From NCBI RefSeq assembly GCF_937988725.1, contig NZ_CALKHS010000010.1:682001-746000 (forward strand): 64,000 nt of DNA. Reading direction: 5' to 3'. Of this stretch, positions 46,545 through 55,684 are shown piece after piece. A program made the translations under genes and the position numbers. This DNA is from an uncultured Castellaniella sp. (GTDB lineage Bacteria > Pseudomonadota > Gammaproteobacteria > Burkholderiales > Burkholderiaceae_B). The notes under the pieces were generated by a model. That model was not told where the DNA came from. It saw only the letters and a list, made by a program, of their open reading frames with translations, and searched no databases. Numbering within the stretch: position 1 is the stretch's first letter; the number at the start of each line of letters is the position of its first letter.

Positions 46545-47316
46545 ATTGGTAGCGCAGCACCCGGCGTTTGATGTTTTCCAGGAAGACCTGGTCGATGAGC
46601 GTCGCCAGGATGGCGATCGTCAGGATATTGGCCATGACCCCCACCATGTCGGCGGTTTCACCGGCATAGGCCAGCGAACGGCCCAGGCCCTGGCCGAAGC
46701 CGATCAGCATCTCCGCCGAGATCAGGGCGCGCCATGCGTTGCCGAAGGCCAACTGGGCGCCCGTGATCAGTTCGGGCATGACGGCCGGCAGGTAGACCCG
46801 GCGCACCATGTCCCAGTGGCTGGCGCCCATCACGCGCGCCGCCGAGACGTGCGTCTGCAGAACGCTTTCCGTGGCGTTCATGACCGACAGCGCCGCCGGG
46901 AAGAACGCCGCCAGCGCGATCACCACGATGATGGGCACGTTGCCGAACCCCATCAGGATCAGGAACAGCGGCACCCAGGCGATCGACGGGATGGACTGCA
47001 GCACGATGATGGCGGACTTCAGGATCTCGCGGAAGAACAGCAGCAGGCCGCCCGCCAGCCCGAAACCGATGCCGAACAGCAGGGCGAAGCCGTAGCCCAC
47101 CCCCAGGCGCCCCATGCTGCCGGCCAGGATGGCGCGGAATTCGGCCGTCTGCAGATCGTGCCAGACGCGTTCCAGCACCACCGGGACCCCGGGCATCAGG
47201 AAATCGGGCAGAGTCCAGGCGGCGCATTGCCAGACCAGCAGGATGGCGGCGATGGCCACCAGCATGGCCAGCTTGCGGGCGGTGGGGGAAACGCGTCTTT
47301 TTTTGCTCATGCTCAA
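46537..47316 (-). CDS. ABC importer permease, SsuC/TauC-like
   Basis: Inner-membrane permease of 259 residues with about six hydrophobic helices. The family features are WTLPDFLMPGVPVVLERVWHDL early, GFALLFGIGFGLAGGL, and the EAA-like loop VSAARVMGASHWDMVRRVYLPAVMPELITG near residue 155. Such permeases carry sulfonates, taurine, nitrate or pyrimidine precursors. It is preceded by a hairpin that may reduce its expression relative to the binding protein. Confidence 0.88.
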   Translation of the reverse strand: MSMSKKRRVSPTARKLAMLVAIAAILLVWQCAAWTLPDFLMPGVPVVLERVWHDLQTAEFRAILAGSMGRLGVGYGFALLFGIGFGLAGGLLLFFREILKSAIIVLQSIPSIAWVPLFLILMGFGNVPIIVVIALAAFFPAALSVMNATESVLQTHVSAARVMGASHWDMVRRVYLPAVMPELITGAQLAFGNAWRALISAEMLIGFGQGLGRSLAYAGETADMVGVMANILTIAILATLIDQVFLENIKRRVLRYQYV

Positions 47317-47346
47317 GAAGATGGCCGGACAGATCCGGCCATTCGG

Positions 47347-47380
47347 AAAAAGAGGGAATGGGTGCGATTATCGCACCCAT
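47347..47380 (-). terminator. Mid-operon attenuator hairpin
   Basis: A perfect 10-base inverted repeat (47358-47367 with 47371-47380, ATGGGTGCGA type, three-base loop) lies six bases after the binding-protein stop. On the minus strand it is followed by TTCCCTCTTTTTCC. It probably terminates part of the transcripts before the permease. Confidence 0.65.
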
Positions 47381-47385
47381 CCGGC

Positions 47386-48384
47386 TTACAGTTTGCGGGT
47401 CTGCTGCCAGTCCAGATCGACGATCGATTTGACGTCGAAGGGTTTGCCGTCCTGGGTCTTGAGCGCGCCCTGGGCCTGCATGATGTCGGCGACTTCCTGC
47501 ATGCGGCTCAGGTCCTTGGGCGTCAGCGCGGGGCTGAACGTCTGCGTCTGGATGGCCTTGCTGATGATCTTCTCGCGCGGCACGTCGCCCTCATGCAGGG
47601 TCTTGAGCGTCGGCTCGGCGATGAAGTAGCCGGCGATCAGCTTGGCGGCCTCGTCGGGCTTCTGCTGCAGCAGCTCGATCGCCTGGCGCTGGGCGTCCAG
47701 CGACTTCCAGACCAGGTCCTTCTTGGACTCGAGCGTCTTGCCCGAGGTGATCGTCACCATGCAGGGGAAAGGCCAGACTTCGCCGATTTCATAGATCTGC
47801 TTGACGGGCGCGATCAGCTGCGCAATGCTTGCCTGCGGCTCGAACAGGAAGGCGGCGTCCACGCGCTTGCCCACCAGCGACTGCACGGCGACCTGCGGGC
47901 TGACCCCCAGGATGTTCACGTCCGAAGCCTGCAGGCCGGCGTCCTTCAGCACCACGCCGCGCAGCACCGTGTCGGCCGTGCTGCCTTCCTTCTGCGAAGC
48001 CAGGGTGTGGCCCTTCAGGTCGGCGACGGTCTTGATGTTGGCGTCGTCGCGCGCGACCAGGGCGTGGTAGCCCCGCTGCGCGCCGGCGACCACCTTTAGG
48101 TCGGCGCCCCGCGAAGACCAGGATGCGGCGTTGGTGAAGCCCAGCACCCCGGTGTCCAGCTGGCCGCCGACGATGGCCTTGATCAGGTCCGTTCCCGACT
48201 TGAACTCCACCAGCTGCACGTCCAGGCCCTGCTTTTCATAGAACTTGCCTTCATAGGCGGTGATGGCCTGGGCGTCGTCCATGACGCGGATGTAGCCGAC
48301 CTTGAAAGGTTCGTTCGCCAGGGCGGCCTGGGACGCCAGCGTCAGGGCGGCCAGGACCGGAATCAACACTCTGCTGAATTTCAT
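47386..48384 (-). CDS. ABC importer substrate-binding protein, TauA/SsuA-like
   Basis: Periplasmic binding protein of 332 residues with a signal peptide (LIPVLAALTLASQAALANE). The mature part opens FKVGYIRVMDDAQAITAYEGKFYEKQGLDVQLVEF, with GQLDTGVLGFTNAA near residue 75 and LGVSPQVAVQSLVGKRVDAAFLFEP further on, as in sulfonate/taurine receptors. It overlaps the ATPase gene by four bases. Exact ligand unknown; nitrate- or amine-type ligands remain possible. Confidence 0.88.
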   Translation of the reverse strand: MKFSRVLIPVLAALTLASQAALANEPFKVGYIRVMDDAQAITAYEGKFYEKQGLDVQLVEFKSGTDLIKAIVGGQLDTGVLGFTNAASWSSRGADLKVVAGAQRGYHALVARDDANIKTVADLKGHTLASQKEGSTADTVLRGVVLKDAGLQASDVNILGVSPQVAVQSLVGKRVDAAFLFEPQASIAQLIAPVKQIYEIGEVWPFPCMVTITSGKTLESKKDLVWKSLDAQRQAIELLQQKPDEAAKLIAGYFIAEPTLKTLHEGDVPREKIISKAIQTQTFSPALTPKDLSRMQEVADIMQAQGALKTQDGKPFDVKSIVDLDWQQTRKL

Positions 48385-49157
48385 GCTGCAAGTTCCTCGG
48401 GGATGGATTGGGTGGAAGTTTCGGCGTCGCCGACGATGCCCAGCAGGCCCAGGATTTCCCGGCGCATGTCGGCGAAATTGGACAGATCGTGGGTCTTGTC
48501 GCTGTCCGACAGATGGAATTCCTTCAGCAGGTTCGACGGCCGGGCGCTGAACACCAGGATGCGGTCGGCCAGGAACAGGGCCTCGTCGACGTCGTGCGTG
48601 ACCAGCAGCACCGTCGGGCGCGTTTCGCGGATCAGGGTGCGCAAGGCATCCTGCAGCGTCATGCGGGTCAGGGCGTCCAGCGCGCCGAAGGGCTCGTCGA
48701 GCAGCAGGACCTCGGGATGCGTGATGAAGGCCCGCGCCAGGGCGCAGCGCTGGCGCATGCCGCCCGACACCTGATGCGGGAAATAGTCCTCGAAGCCCTT
48801 CAGGCGGACCTTGTCCAGCCAGACGACGGCCTGCTCGCGGGCCCGGGCGCGCGGCACCTTCTGCAGCTCGAGCGCCATGGCGACGTTCTGCGACAAGGTC
48901 AGCCAGGGATAGAGCGCATTTTCCTGGAACATCAACATGCGGCTGGGATCGGGGCGGCGGATCGGCTGCCCGTCGGCCAGCACCTGGCCGGCGCTGGGTT
49001 TCTCCAGCCCGGCCGCCATGTGCAGCAGGGTCGACTTGCCGCAGCCCGAAGGCCCGACCAGCGCCACCAGCTCGCCCGGCGCGATCTCGCTGTCGAAGCG
49101 ATTGACCACGCGCAGATCGCCGAACTGCTTTTCAACCTGACTGAAGGAAAGATTCAT
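48381..49157 (-). CDS. ABC importer ATPase, SsuB/TauB-like
   Basis: ATPase of 258 residues. Walker A GPSGCGKST near residue 35, Q-loop MFQENALYPWLT, signature VSGGMRQRCALARAF, Walker B VLLLDEPFGALD and H-loop VTHDVDEAL are intact. It is the first gene of the operon ATPase, binding protein, permease, second binding protein. The promoter should lie in the 182 bases shared with the divergent hemerythrin-like gene; TATAAG on the minus strand near 49199-49204 is a candidate -10. Confidence 0.9.
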   Translation of the reverse strand: MNLSFSQVEKQFGDLRVVNRFDSEIAPGELVALVGPSGCGKSTLLHMAAGLEKPSAGQVLADGQPIRRPDPSRMLMFQENALYPWLTLSQNVAMALELQKVPRARAREQAVVWLDKVRLKGFEDYFPHQVSGGMRQRCALARAFITHPEVLLLDEPFGALDALTRMTLQDALRTLIRETRPTVLLVTHDVDEALFLADRILVFSARPSNLLKEFHLSDSDKTHDLSNFADMRREILGLLGIVGDAETSTQSIPEELAA

Positions 49158-49275
49158 CGCTGTTTCCCGCCTGCCCGGCCGCTTGTCCGGCCGGGTCTTA
49201 TAACTGTGAATTGATTGGACAAGAAGAACTTTACCGATTTCGCTTAATGCCCCACAACGATAAATTAATGATTTC

Positions 49276-49296
49276 TTTATTTCTTTAAGAAATAAA
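49276..49296. promoter_or_regulatory. AT-rich palindrome in a divergent promoter region
   Basis: Arms TTTATTTCTT (49276-49285) and AAGAAATAAA (49287-49296) are perfectly complementary around one central base. It lies 44 bases before the ATG at 49340 and 119 bases before the divergent ATPase gene, and is strikingly AT-rich for this genome. It is a plausible operator. Confidence 0.5.
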
Positions 49297-49339
49297 TCAA
49301 ATGCGCTACGATGAAAGCCTCTCCGCTACAGGAACATTC

Positions 49340-49777
49340 ATGTCCGGCGCCGCCGCTGTCGACCCCATCGCCCTGCTGCTGGCCGGCCACGACCACACCC
49401 GCCTGAGCCTGACGCAGCTGGCCGAGCCGGCCCTTCAGGACCAGGCCATCGCCTGGCTCGACGGCCCGGCCGCCGCCCAGCGCCAGGTCCTGCGGGATGC
49501 GCTGTTTCCCGCCCTGATCGAATCCATGGCGGGATCGGACGCGGTCTGCCTGAAAGGCATGACCCGCGGGCTGACGGACCAGGGCGAGGAACTACGCCGC
49601 CGCTGGGACGCCATCCGCGCCAGCCTGGGCGGCGCGTCTCCCCTGCCCGACACCCTGCAGCCCTGGATCGACGACTACCTGGGCTACCTGCAACGCGCCG
49701 ACGAGGAACTGCTGCCCATGGCCGCCCGGCTGCTGGACGACGACGCGCTGGATCACTTGCGCCGCGCCCTGGGATAG
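49340..49777 (+). CDS. Degenerate hemerythrin-like protein
   Basis: Predicted four-helix protein of 145 residues. The spacing recalls HHE/hemerythrin domains: GHDHTRLSLTQL near residue 16, LRDALFPALIESMAG near 53, a central helix EELRRRWDAI, and YLQRADEELLPMAARLL near 118. Several positions where the family places iron-binding His are other residues, so iron binding is doubtful. The ATG at 49340 has an AGGA site at seven bases; an ATG 13 codons earlier is open but has no such site. Divergent from the sulfonate-type operon. Confidence 0.6.
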   Translation: MSGAAAVDPIALLLAGHDHTRLSLTQLAEPALQDQAIAWLDGPAAAQRQVLRDALFPALIESMAGSDAVCLKGMTRGLTDQGEELRRRWDAIRASLGGASPLPDTLQPWIDDYLGYLQRADEELLPMAARLLDDDALDHLRRALG

Positions 49778-49926
49778 CGCGCCCCGGGATAGTGGTTTCC
49801 CCGCCTCGCCAGATCCGGGCAATTCCACTACACTCCGCACATTCAGCCGTCATTCAGTCAGCGGCCTGTCAGTCAGCCAGGCGCCCCTTCGCATCGGGGC
49901 GCATCGCCATCCGGAGCATCCCCCCA

Positions 49927-50934
49927 ATGAAATTCTCGACCACCCGTCTCGCCGCATCGCTGGGTCTGTCCCTGACCCTGGGCCTGGCCGCCATGACCGC
50001 CCAGGCCGCCCCCACCGTCATCAAGTTCAGCCACGTCGTCGCCGAATCCACCCCGAAAGGCCAGGGCGCCCTGAAGTTCAAGGAACTCGCCGAAGCCGCC
50101 CTGCCCGGCCAGATCGAAGTCCAGGTGTTCCCCAATTCGCAGCTGTTCGGCGACGGCAAGGAAATGGAAGCCCTGCTGCTGGGCGACGTCCAGATCATCG
50201 CCCCGTCCCTGGCCAAGTTCGACCGCTACACCAAGAAGCTGCAGGTCTTCGATCTGCCCTTCATGTTCGACGACGTGGCCGCCCTGGACCGCTTCCAGGC
50301 CAGCCCGGCCGGACAGGAACTGCTGGATTCCATGAAGTCCAAGGGCATCCAGGGCCTGGCCTACTGGCACAACGGCATGAAGCAGATGTCCACCAACAAG
50401 GACCAGCTGGTCCGTCCGGAAGACATCAAGGGCTTGAAGTTCCGCATTCAGTCGTCCGACGTGCTGGAGGCGCAATTCCGCCAGCTGGGCGCCAACCCGC
50501 AGAAGCTCGCCTTCTCCGAGGTCTACCAGGCCTTGCAGACCGGCGTGGTGGACGGGGCCGAGAACCCCTGGTCGAACATCTACTCGCAAAAGCTCCATGA
50601 AGTGCAGAAGACCATCGCCGTCACCAATCACGGCGCGCTGGACTACATGGTCATCACCAACGCCGGCTGGTGGGACGGCCTGCCCGAGAACGTCCGCGAA
50701 GCGCTGAAGAAAGCCATGGCGGGCGCCACGGAACACGCCAACAAGCTGGCCGCCCAGATCAACGATCGCGACCAGAAGCGCATCGCCGAGGCCGGCAAGG
50801 CCAAGATCCAGACCTTGTCCAAGGAAGACATCGCCGCATGGCGCACCGCCATGCACCCGGTCTGGGAAAAATTCCAGGACGGCATCGGCAAGGATCTGAT
50901 CGACGCGGCGCAGGCTTCGAACCAGCCCTCGTAA
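49927..50934 (+). CDS. dctP: TRAP transporter substrate-binding protein, DctP family
   Basis: Periplasmic receptor of 335 residues for a TRAP importer. Signal peptide LAASLGLSLTLGLAAMTAQAAP; the mature part opens VIKFSHVVAESTPKGQGALKFKELAEAALPG and has GLKFRIQSSDVLEAQFRQLGANP with the carboxylate-binding Arg, then GVVDGAENPWSNI, the DctP hallmark. This points to C4-dicarboxylates or related organic acids. It is the first gene of dctPQM. A start 45 codons upstream is open but destroys the signal peptide. Confidence 0.92.
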   Translation: MKFSTTRLAASLGLSLTLGLAAMTAQAAPTVIKFSHVVAESTPKGQGALKFKELAEAALPGQIEVQVFPNSQLFGDGKEMEALLLGDVQIIAPSLAKFDRYTKKLQVFDLPFMFDDVAALDRFQASPAGQELLDSMKSKGIQGLAYWHNGMKQMSTNKDQLVRPEDIKGLKFRIQSSDVLEAQFRQLGANPQKLAFSEVYQALQTGVVDGAENPWSNIYSQKLHEVQKTIAVTNHGALDYMVITNAGWWDGLPENVREALKKAMAGATEHANKLAAQINDRDQKRIAEAGKAKIQTLSKEDIAAWRTAMHPVWEKFQDGIGKDLIDAAQASNQPS

Positions 50935-51007
50935 GGCTGGCCGGCACCCTGATGCTTGCACACGGCCGCTCACAGCGGCCGTTTCACATTCCGACAGGAG
51001 CGCACCC

Positions 51008-51544
51008 ATGTTGAGAAACTGGCTGGAACACATCGAGGAAGGCCTGATCGCCTTTCTGCTGGCGGCGATGACCGTGGTGACTTTCGCCCAGGTCGTCGCC
51101 CGCTACGTCTTCAACTACAGCTTCGTCTGGGCGCTCGAACTGACGATGTACTTCTTCGGCGCCCTGATCTTCCTGGGCATCTCCTACGGCGTGCGCGTGG
51201 GCGCGCACATCGGCGTGGACGCCTTCGTGCGCCTGCTCGCGCCGCGCCCGGCGCGCGTCATGGCCGTGGCCAGCACGCTGCTGTGCATCGTCTACGCCGC
51301 CATCGTGCTCTACGGCAGCTGGATCTACGTCAGCAAGATCCACCTGATCGGCATCATGGCCCAGGACCTGCCCATCCCGCAGTGGGTGCCGCGCCTGGTC
51401 ATGCCCCTGGGCTTTCTGCTGCTGATCTACCGCTTCGGCGAGGTGCTCTGGCACCTGTTCAAGGGCGATCACGCCTCCCTGCTGGGCGATGAGGTCGCCG
51501 ACGCCATGAAATACCGCAGCGACGACGCCGGAGACCAAAAATGA
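51008..51544 (+). CDS. dctQ: TRAP transporter small permease, DctQ family
   Basis: Four-helix membrane protein of 178 residues. The DctQ motif is seen in FAQVVARYVFNYSFVWALELTMYFFGALIFLGISYGVR (residues about 28-65). AGGAG lies eight bases before the ATG. It overlaps dctM by four bases. It links the receptor to the large permease. Confidence 0.92.
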   Translation: MLRNWLEHIEEGLIAFLLAAMTVVTFAQVVARYVFNYSFVWALELTMYFFGALIFLGISYGVRVGAHIGVDAFVRLLAPRPARVMAVASTLLCIVYAAIVLYGSWIYVSKIHLIGIMAQDLPIPQWVPRLVMPLGFLLLIYRFGEVLWHLFKGDHASLLGDEVADAMKYRSDDAGDQK

Positions 51545-52818
51545 CCACCATCGCCCTGTTCATCCTGCTGTTCCTGTTCATGTTCATGGGCCTGCCCGTG
51601 GCCGTGGCCCTGGGCCTGTCGTCGCTGCTGACGATCATGGCCTTTGGCACCGACTCGCTGGCCTCGCTCTCGCTCAAGCTCTACGAGACCTCCGAGCACT
51701 TCACGCTCATGGCCATTCCCTTCTTCATCCTGGCCGGGGCCTTCATGACCACGGGCGGGGTGGCCAAGCGCATGATCCGCTTTGCCATCGCCTCGGTGGG
51801 CCACCTGCACGGCGGGCTGGCGATCGCCTCGGTGATGGCCTGCGTGCTGTTTGCTGCGGTCTCGGGCTCGTCCCCGGCCACGGTGGTGGCGGTGGGCTCG
51901 ATCGTGATCGCCGGCATGGTGCGCGCCGGCTACAGCCAGAGCTTTGCCGCGGGCGTGATCTGCAACGCCGGCACCCTGGGCATCCTGATCCCGCCGTCCA
52001 TCGTCATGGTGGTCTACGGCGCGGTCACGGAAACGTCCGTGGGCGCGCTGTTCATGGCCGGCGTCATCCCGGGGCTGCTGCTGGGCCTGGTGCTGATGGT
52101 GGCCATCTACGTGGTGGCGCGCATGCGCAACATGCCCCGCCAGCCGCGCGCCAGCCTGGCCGAAGTGCTCTCGGCCGCGCGCGACTCGATCTGGGGGCTG
52201 CTGCTGATCGTCATCATCCTGGGCGGCATCTACGGCGGGATCTTCACGCCCACCGAGGCGGCGGCCGTGGCCGCGGTCTACGCCTTCTTCATCGCCGTGT
52301 TCGTGTACCGCGACATCGGCATGAAGCAGGTCCCCGAGGTCCTGATCGACGCGGCCAAGGTGACCATCATGCTGATGTTCATCATCGCCAACGCGCTGCT
52401 GTTCGCCCACGTGCTGACCACCGAGCGCATCCCCCAGGCCATCGCCGAGCAGATCATCGCCTGGGACATGAGCAGCTGGCAGTTCCTGATCGTGGTCAAC
52501 ATCCTGCTGCTGGTGGCCGGCGCCTTCATGGAGCCGACCGGCATCATCCTGATCCTGGCGCCGATCCTGTTTCCGATCGCCACGCAGCTGGGCATCGATC
52601 CGGTGCACCTGGGCGTGCTCATGGTGGTCAACCTGGAGATCGGCATGGTCACGCCCCCCGTGGGTCTGAACCTGTTCGTGACGGCGGGCATCACCAAGAT
52701 GAGCATCGGCCAGGTCATCCGCGCCGCGATGCCCTGGCTGGCGCTGCTGCTGGTCTACCTGGTGTTCATCACCTACGTCCCCATCGTCAGCCTCTGGCTG
52801 CCGGGACTGTTCTCGTAG
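51541..52818 (+). CDS. dctM: TRAP transporter large permease, DctM family
   Basis: Ion-coupled translocation subunit of 425 residues with about twelve hydrophobic segments. Typical motifs include FFILAGAFMTTGGVAKRMI near residue 60, AAVSGSSPATVVAVGSIVI near 105, GTLGILIPPSIVMVVYG near 141, and VNLEIGMVTPPVGLNLFV near 360. Completes dctPQM. It is followed by a hairpin and a chemoreceptor gene. Confidence 0.94.
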   Translation: MTTIALFILLFLFMFMGLPVAVALGLSSLLTIMAFGTDSLASLSLKLYETSEHFTLMAIPFFILAGAFMTTGGVAKRMIRFAIASVGHLHGGLAIASVMACVLFAAVSGSSPATVVAVGSIVIAGMVRAGYSQSFAAGVICNAGTLGILIPPSIVMVVYGAVTETSVGALFMAGVIPGLLLGLVLMVAIYVVARMRNMPRQPRASLAEVLSAARDSIWGLLLIVIILGGIYGGIFTPTEAAAVAAVYAFFIAVFVYRDIGMKQVPEVLIDAAKVTIMLMFIIANALLFAHVLTTERIPQAIAEQIIAWDMSSWQFLIVVNILLLVAGAFMEPTGIILILAPILFPIATQLGIDPVHLGVLMVVNLEIGMVTPPVGLNLFVTAGITKMSIGQVIRAAMPWLALLLVYLVFITYVPIVSLWLPGLFS

Positions 52819-52865
52819 GCCTCTGACACACGGGTGTCACACGCGGCACCCATAATCCCCGCGCT

Positions 52866-52890
52866 GCCCGGGCCCTCCGGCCCGGGCTTT
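52866..52890 (+). terminator. Hairpin terminator or attenuator after dctM
   Basis: Perfect nine-base stem GCCCGGGCC (52866-52874 with 52879-52887), four-base loop, followed by only TTT. It lies 47 bases after dctM and 20 bases before the chemoreceptor, so it may partially uncouple them. Confidence 0.6.
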
Positions 52891-52910
52891 CATCGCCGGG
52901 GGACCCACGC

Positions 52911-54557
52911 ATGCGGCCTGCGTTCACACTGAAAAGCCGATTCATCCTGTTTCTTTCGCTGCTGGCCGTCTGCACCGCCCTGGTGCTGGGCGCGGTGCTG
53001 CATCTGCTGCACACGGCGGACGTCCTGCGGCGCGCGGAATCCGCGCGCTACCTGGCCACCCAGATGGCCACGCGATACCAGGCCCGGCTCGACGCCCTGA
53101 CCCGCAACACCATGGCCTTCGTCGCCAGCGAACAGCCGGAATTCGAACAGCGGCACCAGCTCGATCTGGCCATCCTGACGGGACGCGCGGCCGATGCCCA
53201 AGGCATCCGGGCCGATGCGTTGGAGCGCTTCCGCAGCGCCGATTTCGACGCGCGGGAACTGAAGCTGGTCGAGGACGCGCACGGCCGGCTCCTGGCGCTC
53301 GCCCGGATCCAGAGCGAGGCCATCGGCACCGCCAAGGGCGAACTGGACGACGGCAAGGGAGGCGTGCGGATCGCCCTGCCCAACGCCATGCTGGCCAAGG
53401 CCTTGATCTTCAGCCAGCAATACACGGACACCGAGGCCGCCATCAGGGCGCTGATCAAGGACTTCGACGCTCTGCAGGCGCAGCGCATGGCGCGCCGCGT
53501 CGAGGCGGCGACGGCGGACGGCCGCTCCGCGGGCTACACGGCCATCGCCGCCATTCTGGCGCTGCTGCTGTTCAGCACGGCGGCGCTGCTCAGCCTGTAC
53601 CGGTCCATCAAGCGCCCCCTGGAGCAGGGCCTCGCCCTGGCCGGCCGCCTGTCCGCGGGCAACCTCACCGTCGGCATCGACCGGGCGGGCCGCGACGAGA
53701 TGGGCCGGATGATGGCGGCGCTGGAAAACATCCGCACCGGCCTGAACGAAACGCTCTGCGAGGTAAGCGACCACTTCGCCCGGGTGGACACGAACGCCGG
53801 CATCCTGACCAGCAGCCAGGACACCGCGCTGCGAAACAGCCACACGCAGCGCCAGATGGCCGGGCAGGTATCGGCGGCCATGCACTACCTGGACGACGCC
53901 GTCCGCCAGAATCACGACCGCGCCCTGGAAGCGCGGCGCCTGAGCGAAAGCGGCGACCAGCAGGCCAGGATGGGCTCGGAGAGCGTCACCCGGCTGGCGC
54001 GGGCCGTCTCGGACATCACCGAAGACGGGCTGCGCATCGAGACGGCCACCCGGCAGATCGGGGAAATCGCCTTTCAGACCAATCTGCTCGCCCTCAATGC
54101 GGCCGTCGAGGCCGCCCATGCCGGCCCCCATGGCCGGGGATTCGCGATCGTCGCCGCCGAAGTGCGGTCGCTGGCCCAGCGCTGCCACGCCGCCGCCGAC
54201 ACCATCCACGCGGCCATCGCGCAAGCCGTCGGCAACAGCCGCCAGGGCGCCCGGCTGGCCGCCGCCGCGCAACAGGCCATGGACAACGTCGTGCAGGCCA
54301 CCCACCGCAGCCGGCAGATCATGGACGAGGTCGCCGCCGCCACGGACCAGCAGGCCCAGGCGATCCACGAGACGGCCCAGGCCGCCCGCGCGCTGGAAGC
54401 CATGGGCGCCCGCAGCAGCGTCCACGCCGAGGACACGGCCCAGGCCGTGGCGGAGCAGGATTCGGGCATGAGCAGGCTGCGCCGCACGCTGGCGCGCTTC
54501 CAGCTGGATGCCGCAGCGCCGGCCGGCGCGGGCATCGCCATCGAATACGCCGACTAG
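52911..54557 (+). CDS. Methyl-accepting chemotaxis protein
   Basis: Membrane chemoreceptor of 548 residues. TM1 about 12-32, a periplasmic ligand domain of about 170 residues without a recognised signature, TM2 about 207-230, a HAMP domain (RSIKRPLEQGLALAGRLSAGNLTVGI), then a long coiled signalling domain. The signalling tip IAFQTNLLALNAAVEAAHAGPHGRGFAIVAAEVRSLAQR near residue 385 is intact. It lacks a clear CheB/CheR tether pentapeptide at the end. Lying directly after dctPQM, it may sense the same substrate. The last four bases overlap the convergent TDT gene. Confidence 0.9.
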   Translation: MRPAFTLKSRFILFLSLLAVCTALVLGAVLHLLHTADVLRRAESARYLATQMATRYQARLDALTRNTMAFVASEQPEFEQRHQLDLAILTGRAADAQGIRADALERFRSADFDARELKLVEDAHGRLLALARIQSEAIGTAKGELDDGKGGVRIALPNAMLAKALIFSQQYTDTEAAIRALIKDFDALQAQRMARRVEAATADGRSAGYTAIAAILALLLFSTAALLSLYRSIKRPLEQGLALAGRLSAGNLTVGIDRAGRDEMGRMMAALENIRTGLNETLCEVSDHFARVDTNAGILTSSQDTALRNSHTQRQMAGQVSAAMHYLDDAVRQNHDRALEARRLSESGDQQARMGSESVTRLARAVSDITEDGLRIETATRQIGEIAFQTNLLALNAAVEAAHAGPHGRGFAIVAAEVRSLAQRCHAAADTIHAAIAQAVGNSRQGARLAAAAQQAMDNVVQATHRSRQIMDEVAAATDQQAQAIHETAQAARALEAMGARSSVHAEDTAQAVAEQDSGMSRLRRTLARFQLDAAAPAGAGIAIEYAD

Positions 54558-55684
54558 GGCCGCCCCGGGGCCCCGCGCCCCAGGCGCAGGACCGAACGCA
54601 CCATGCCCGTGAACGTCACCAGCCAGGCGAACAGGGCGATGTGCAGGAAGACGCGCGGCATGCCCGCGAGGAACCCGAATTCCATGGCGCGGTCCATCTG
54701 CCAGGTGCTGGCGGCATACATGCCCAGCGGAAACACGGCGCCCCAGTACAGAGGGTCGTACTGGAAGGGGAAGCGCTGGAAGCCGTAGCGCCAGACGCCC
54801 AGCAGCAGAAGCATCGGGATCCACCAGGACCCGGTGGCCCAGTAGAACACCGTGAACCCCTTCAGGAACGGCAGCAGGGACACCAGAAAAGGGGCGTGCG
54901 GGGCGTTCAGGATCAGCAGCGAGCCGGCCAGGGTCGAGATCGCCATGGCGCCCATGTTGATCCAGTACGGCGGCGACAGATCGCCCGGGGAAAAGCGGAA
55001 GAACACGTAGCGGTAGAAGATCAGCGACATCATCCAGATGTACAGCATGCCGCCCCACAGCCACATGGACAGGGCCATCAGGTTCAGTTCCAGCCGATAG
55101 GGCTGGCCGATGCGCGCGGCCAGCAGGGCGCTGGACACCGCCAGCGACTGCGTCGCCACCACGGACAGCAGCCAGCCGCCGCTGATGCCCTTGTCCAGCG
55201 TGGGCTTGTCCGCCTTCACCGTGAACGCGGTGAAGATCGTGTAGGTCAGGCTGATCCACAAGACGACCGCCAGCAGCCACAGGGCGAAGCCGACGGACAG
55301 GTCGTCGGCCTGCACGATGAACTGGCTGGCCAGGATGCCGGTGGCCGCCACCGCCGTGAAATATCCAGGCCCGCGCAGATGGCTGACCATGTCGCCGAAG
55401 AAGCGGCGGGGGTAGCGCAGCGCCCGCAGGACATACAGCACGCACAGGATGCCGTACTGCAGGATGTTCAGCAGGAACAGCGCCCGGGCGATCAGCGGCC
55501 GCTCCATCATGTCGGCCCCCAGGGAGACGATCCCCGTGGCCATCACCAGGCCGAAATAGGCGGGCGACAGATCGGCCAGGCGCGCGCTCAGCCCCCCGCC
55601 CCCGCCCGGCGCATCGCCCAGCAGCGCGGACCCCGCGACCGGCGCCGGCAGCGGCGCCCGCTCCTGCAATTCCCCCTTGCCCAT
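54554..55684 (-). CDS. TDT family transporter (tellurite resistance/dicarboxylate, TehA/SLAC1-like)
   Basis: Ten-helix membrane protein of 376 residues. The first helix carries LSPAYFGLVMATGIVSLGADMM, the TDT signature, followed by repeated helical hairpins and LPFLKGFTVFYWATGSWWIPMLLLL. A Gly/Pro-rich cytoplasmic N-terminus of about 35 residues precedes helix one. Family members transport anions such as C4-dicarboxylates, sulfite or act as anion channels; which applies here is unknown. Monocistronic. Confidence 0.85.
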   Translation of the reverse strand: MGKGELQERAPLPAPVAGSALLGDAPGGGGGLSARLADLSPAYFGLVMATGIVSLGADMMERPLIARALFLLNILQYGILCVLYVLRALRYPRRFFGDMVSHLRGPGYFTAVAATGILASQFIVQADDLSVGFALWLLAVVLWISLTYTIFTAFTVKADKPTLDKGISGGWLLSVVATQSLAVSSALLAARIGQPYRLELNLMALSMWLWGGMLYIWMMSLIFYRYVFFRFSPGDLSPPYWINMGAMAISTLAGSLLILNAPHAPFLVSLLPFLKGFTVFYWATGSWWIPMLLLLGVWRYGFQRFPFQYDPLYWGAVFPLGMYAASTWQMDRAMEFGFLAGMPRVFLHIALFAWLVTFTGMVRSVLRLGRGAPGRP

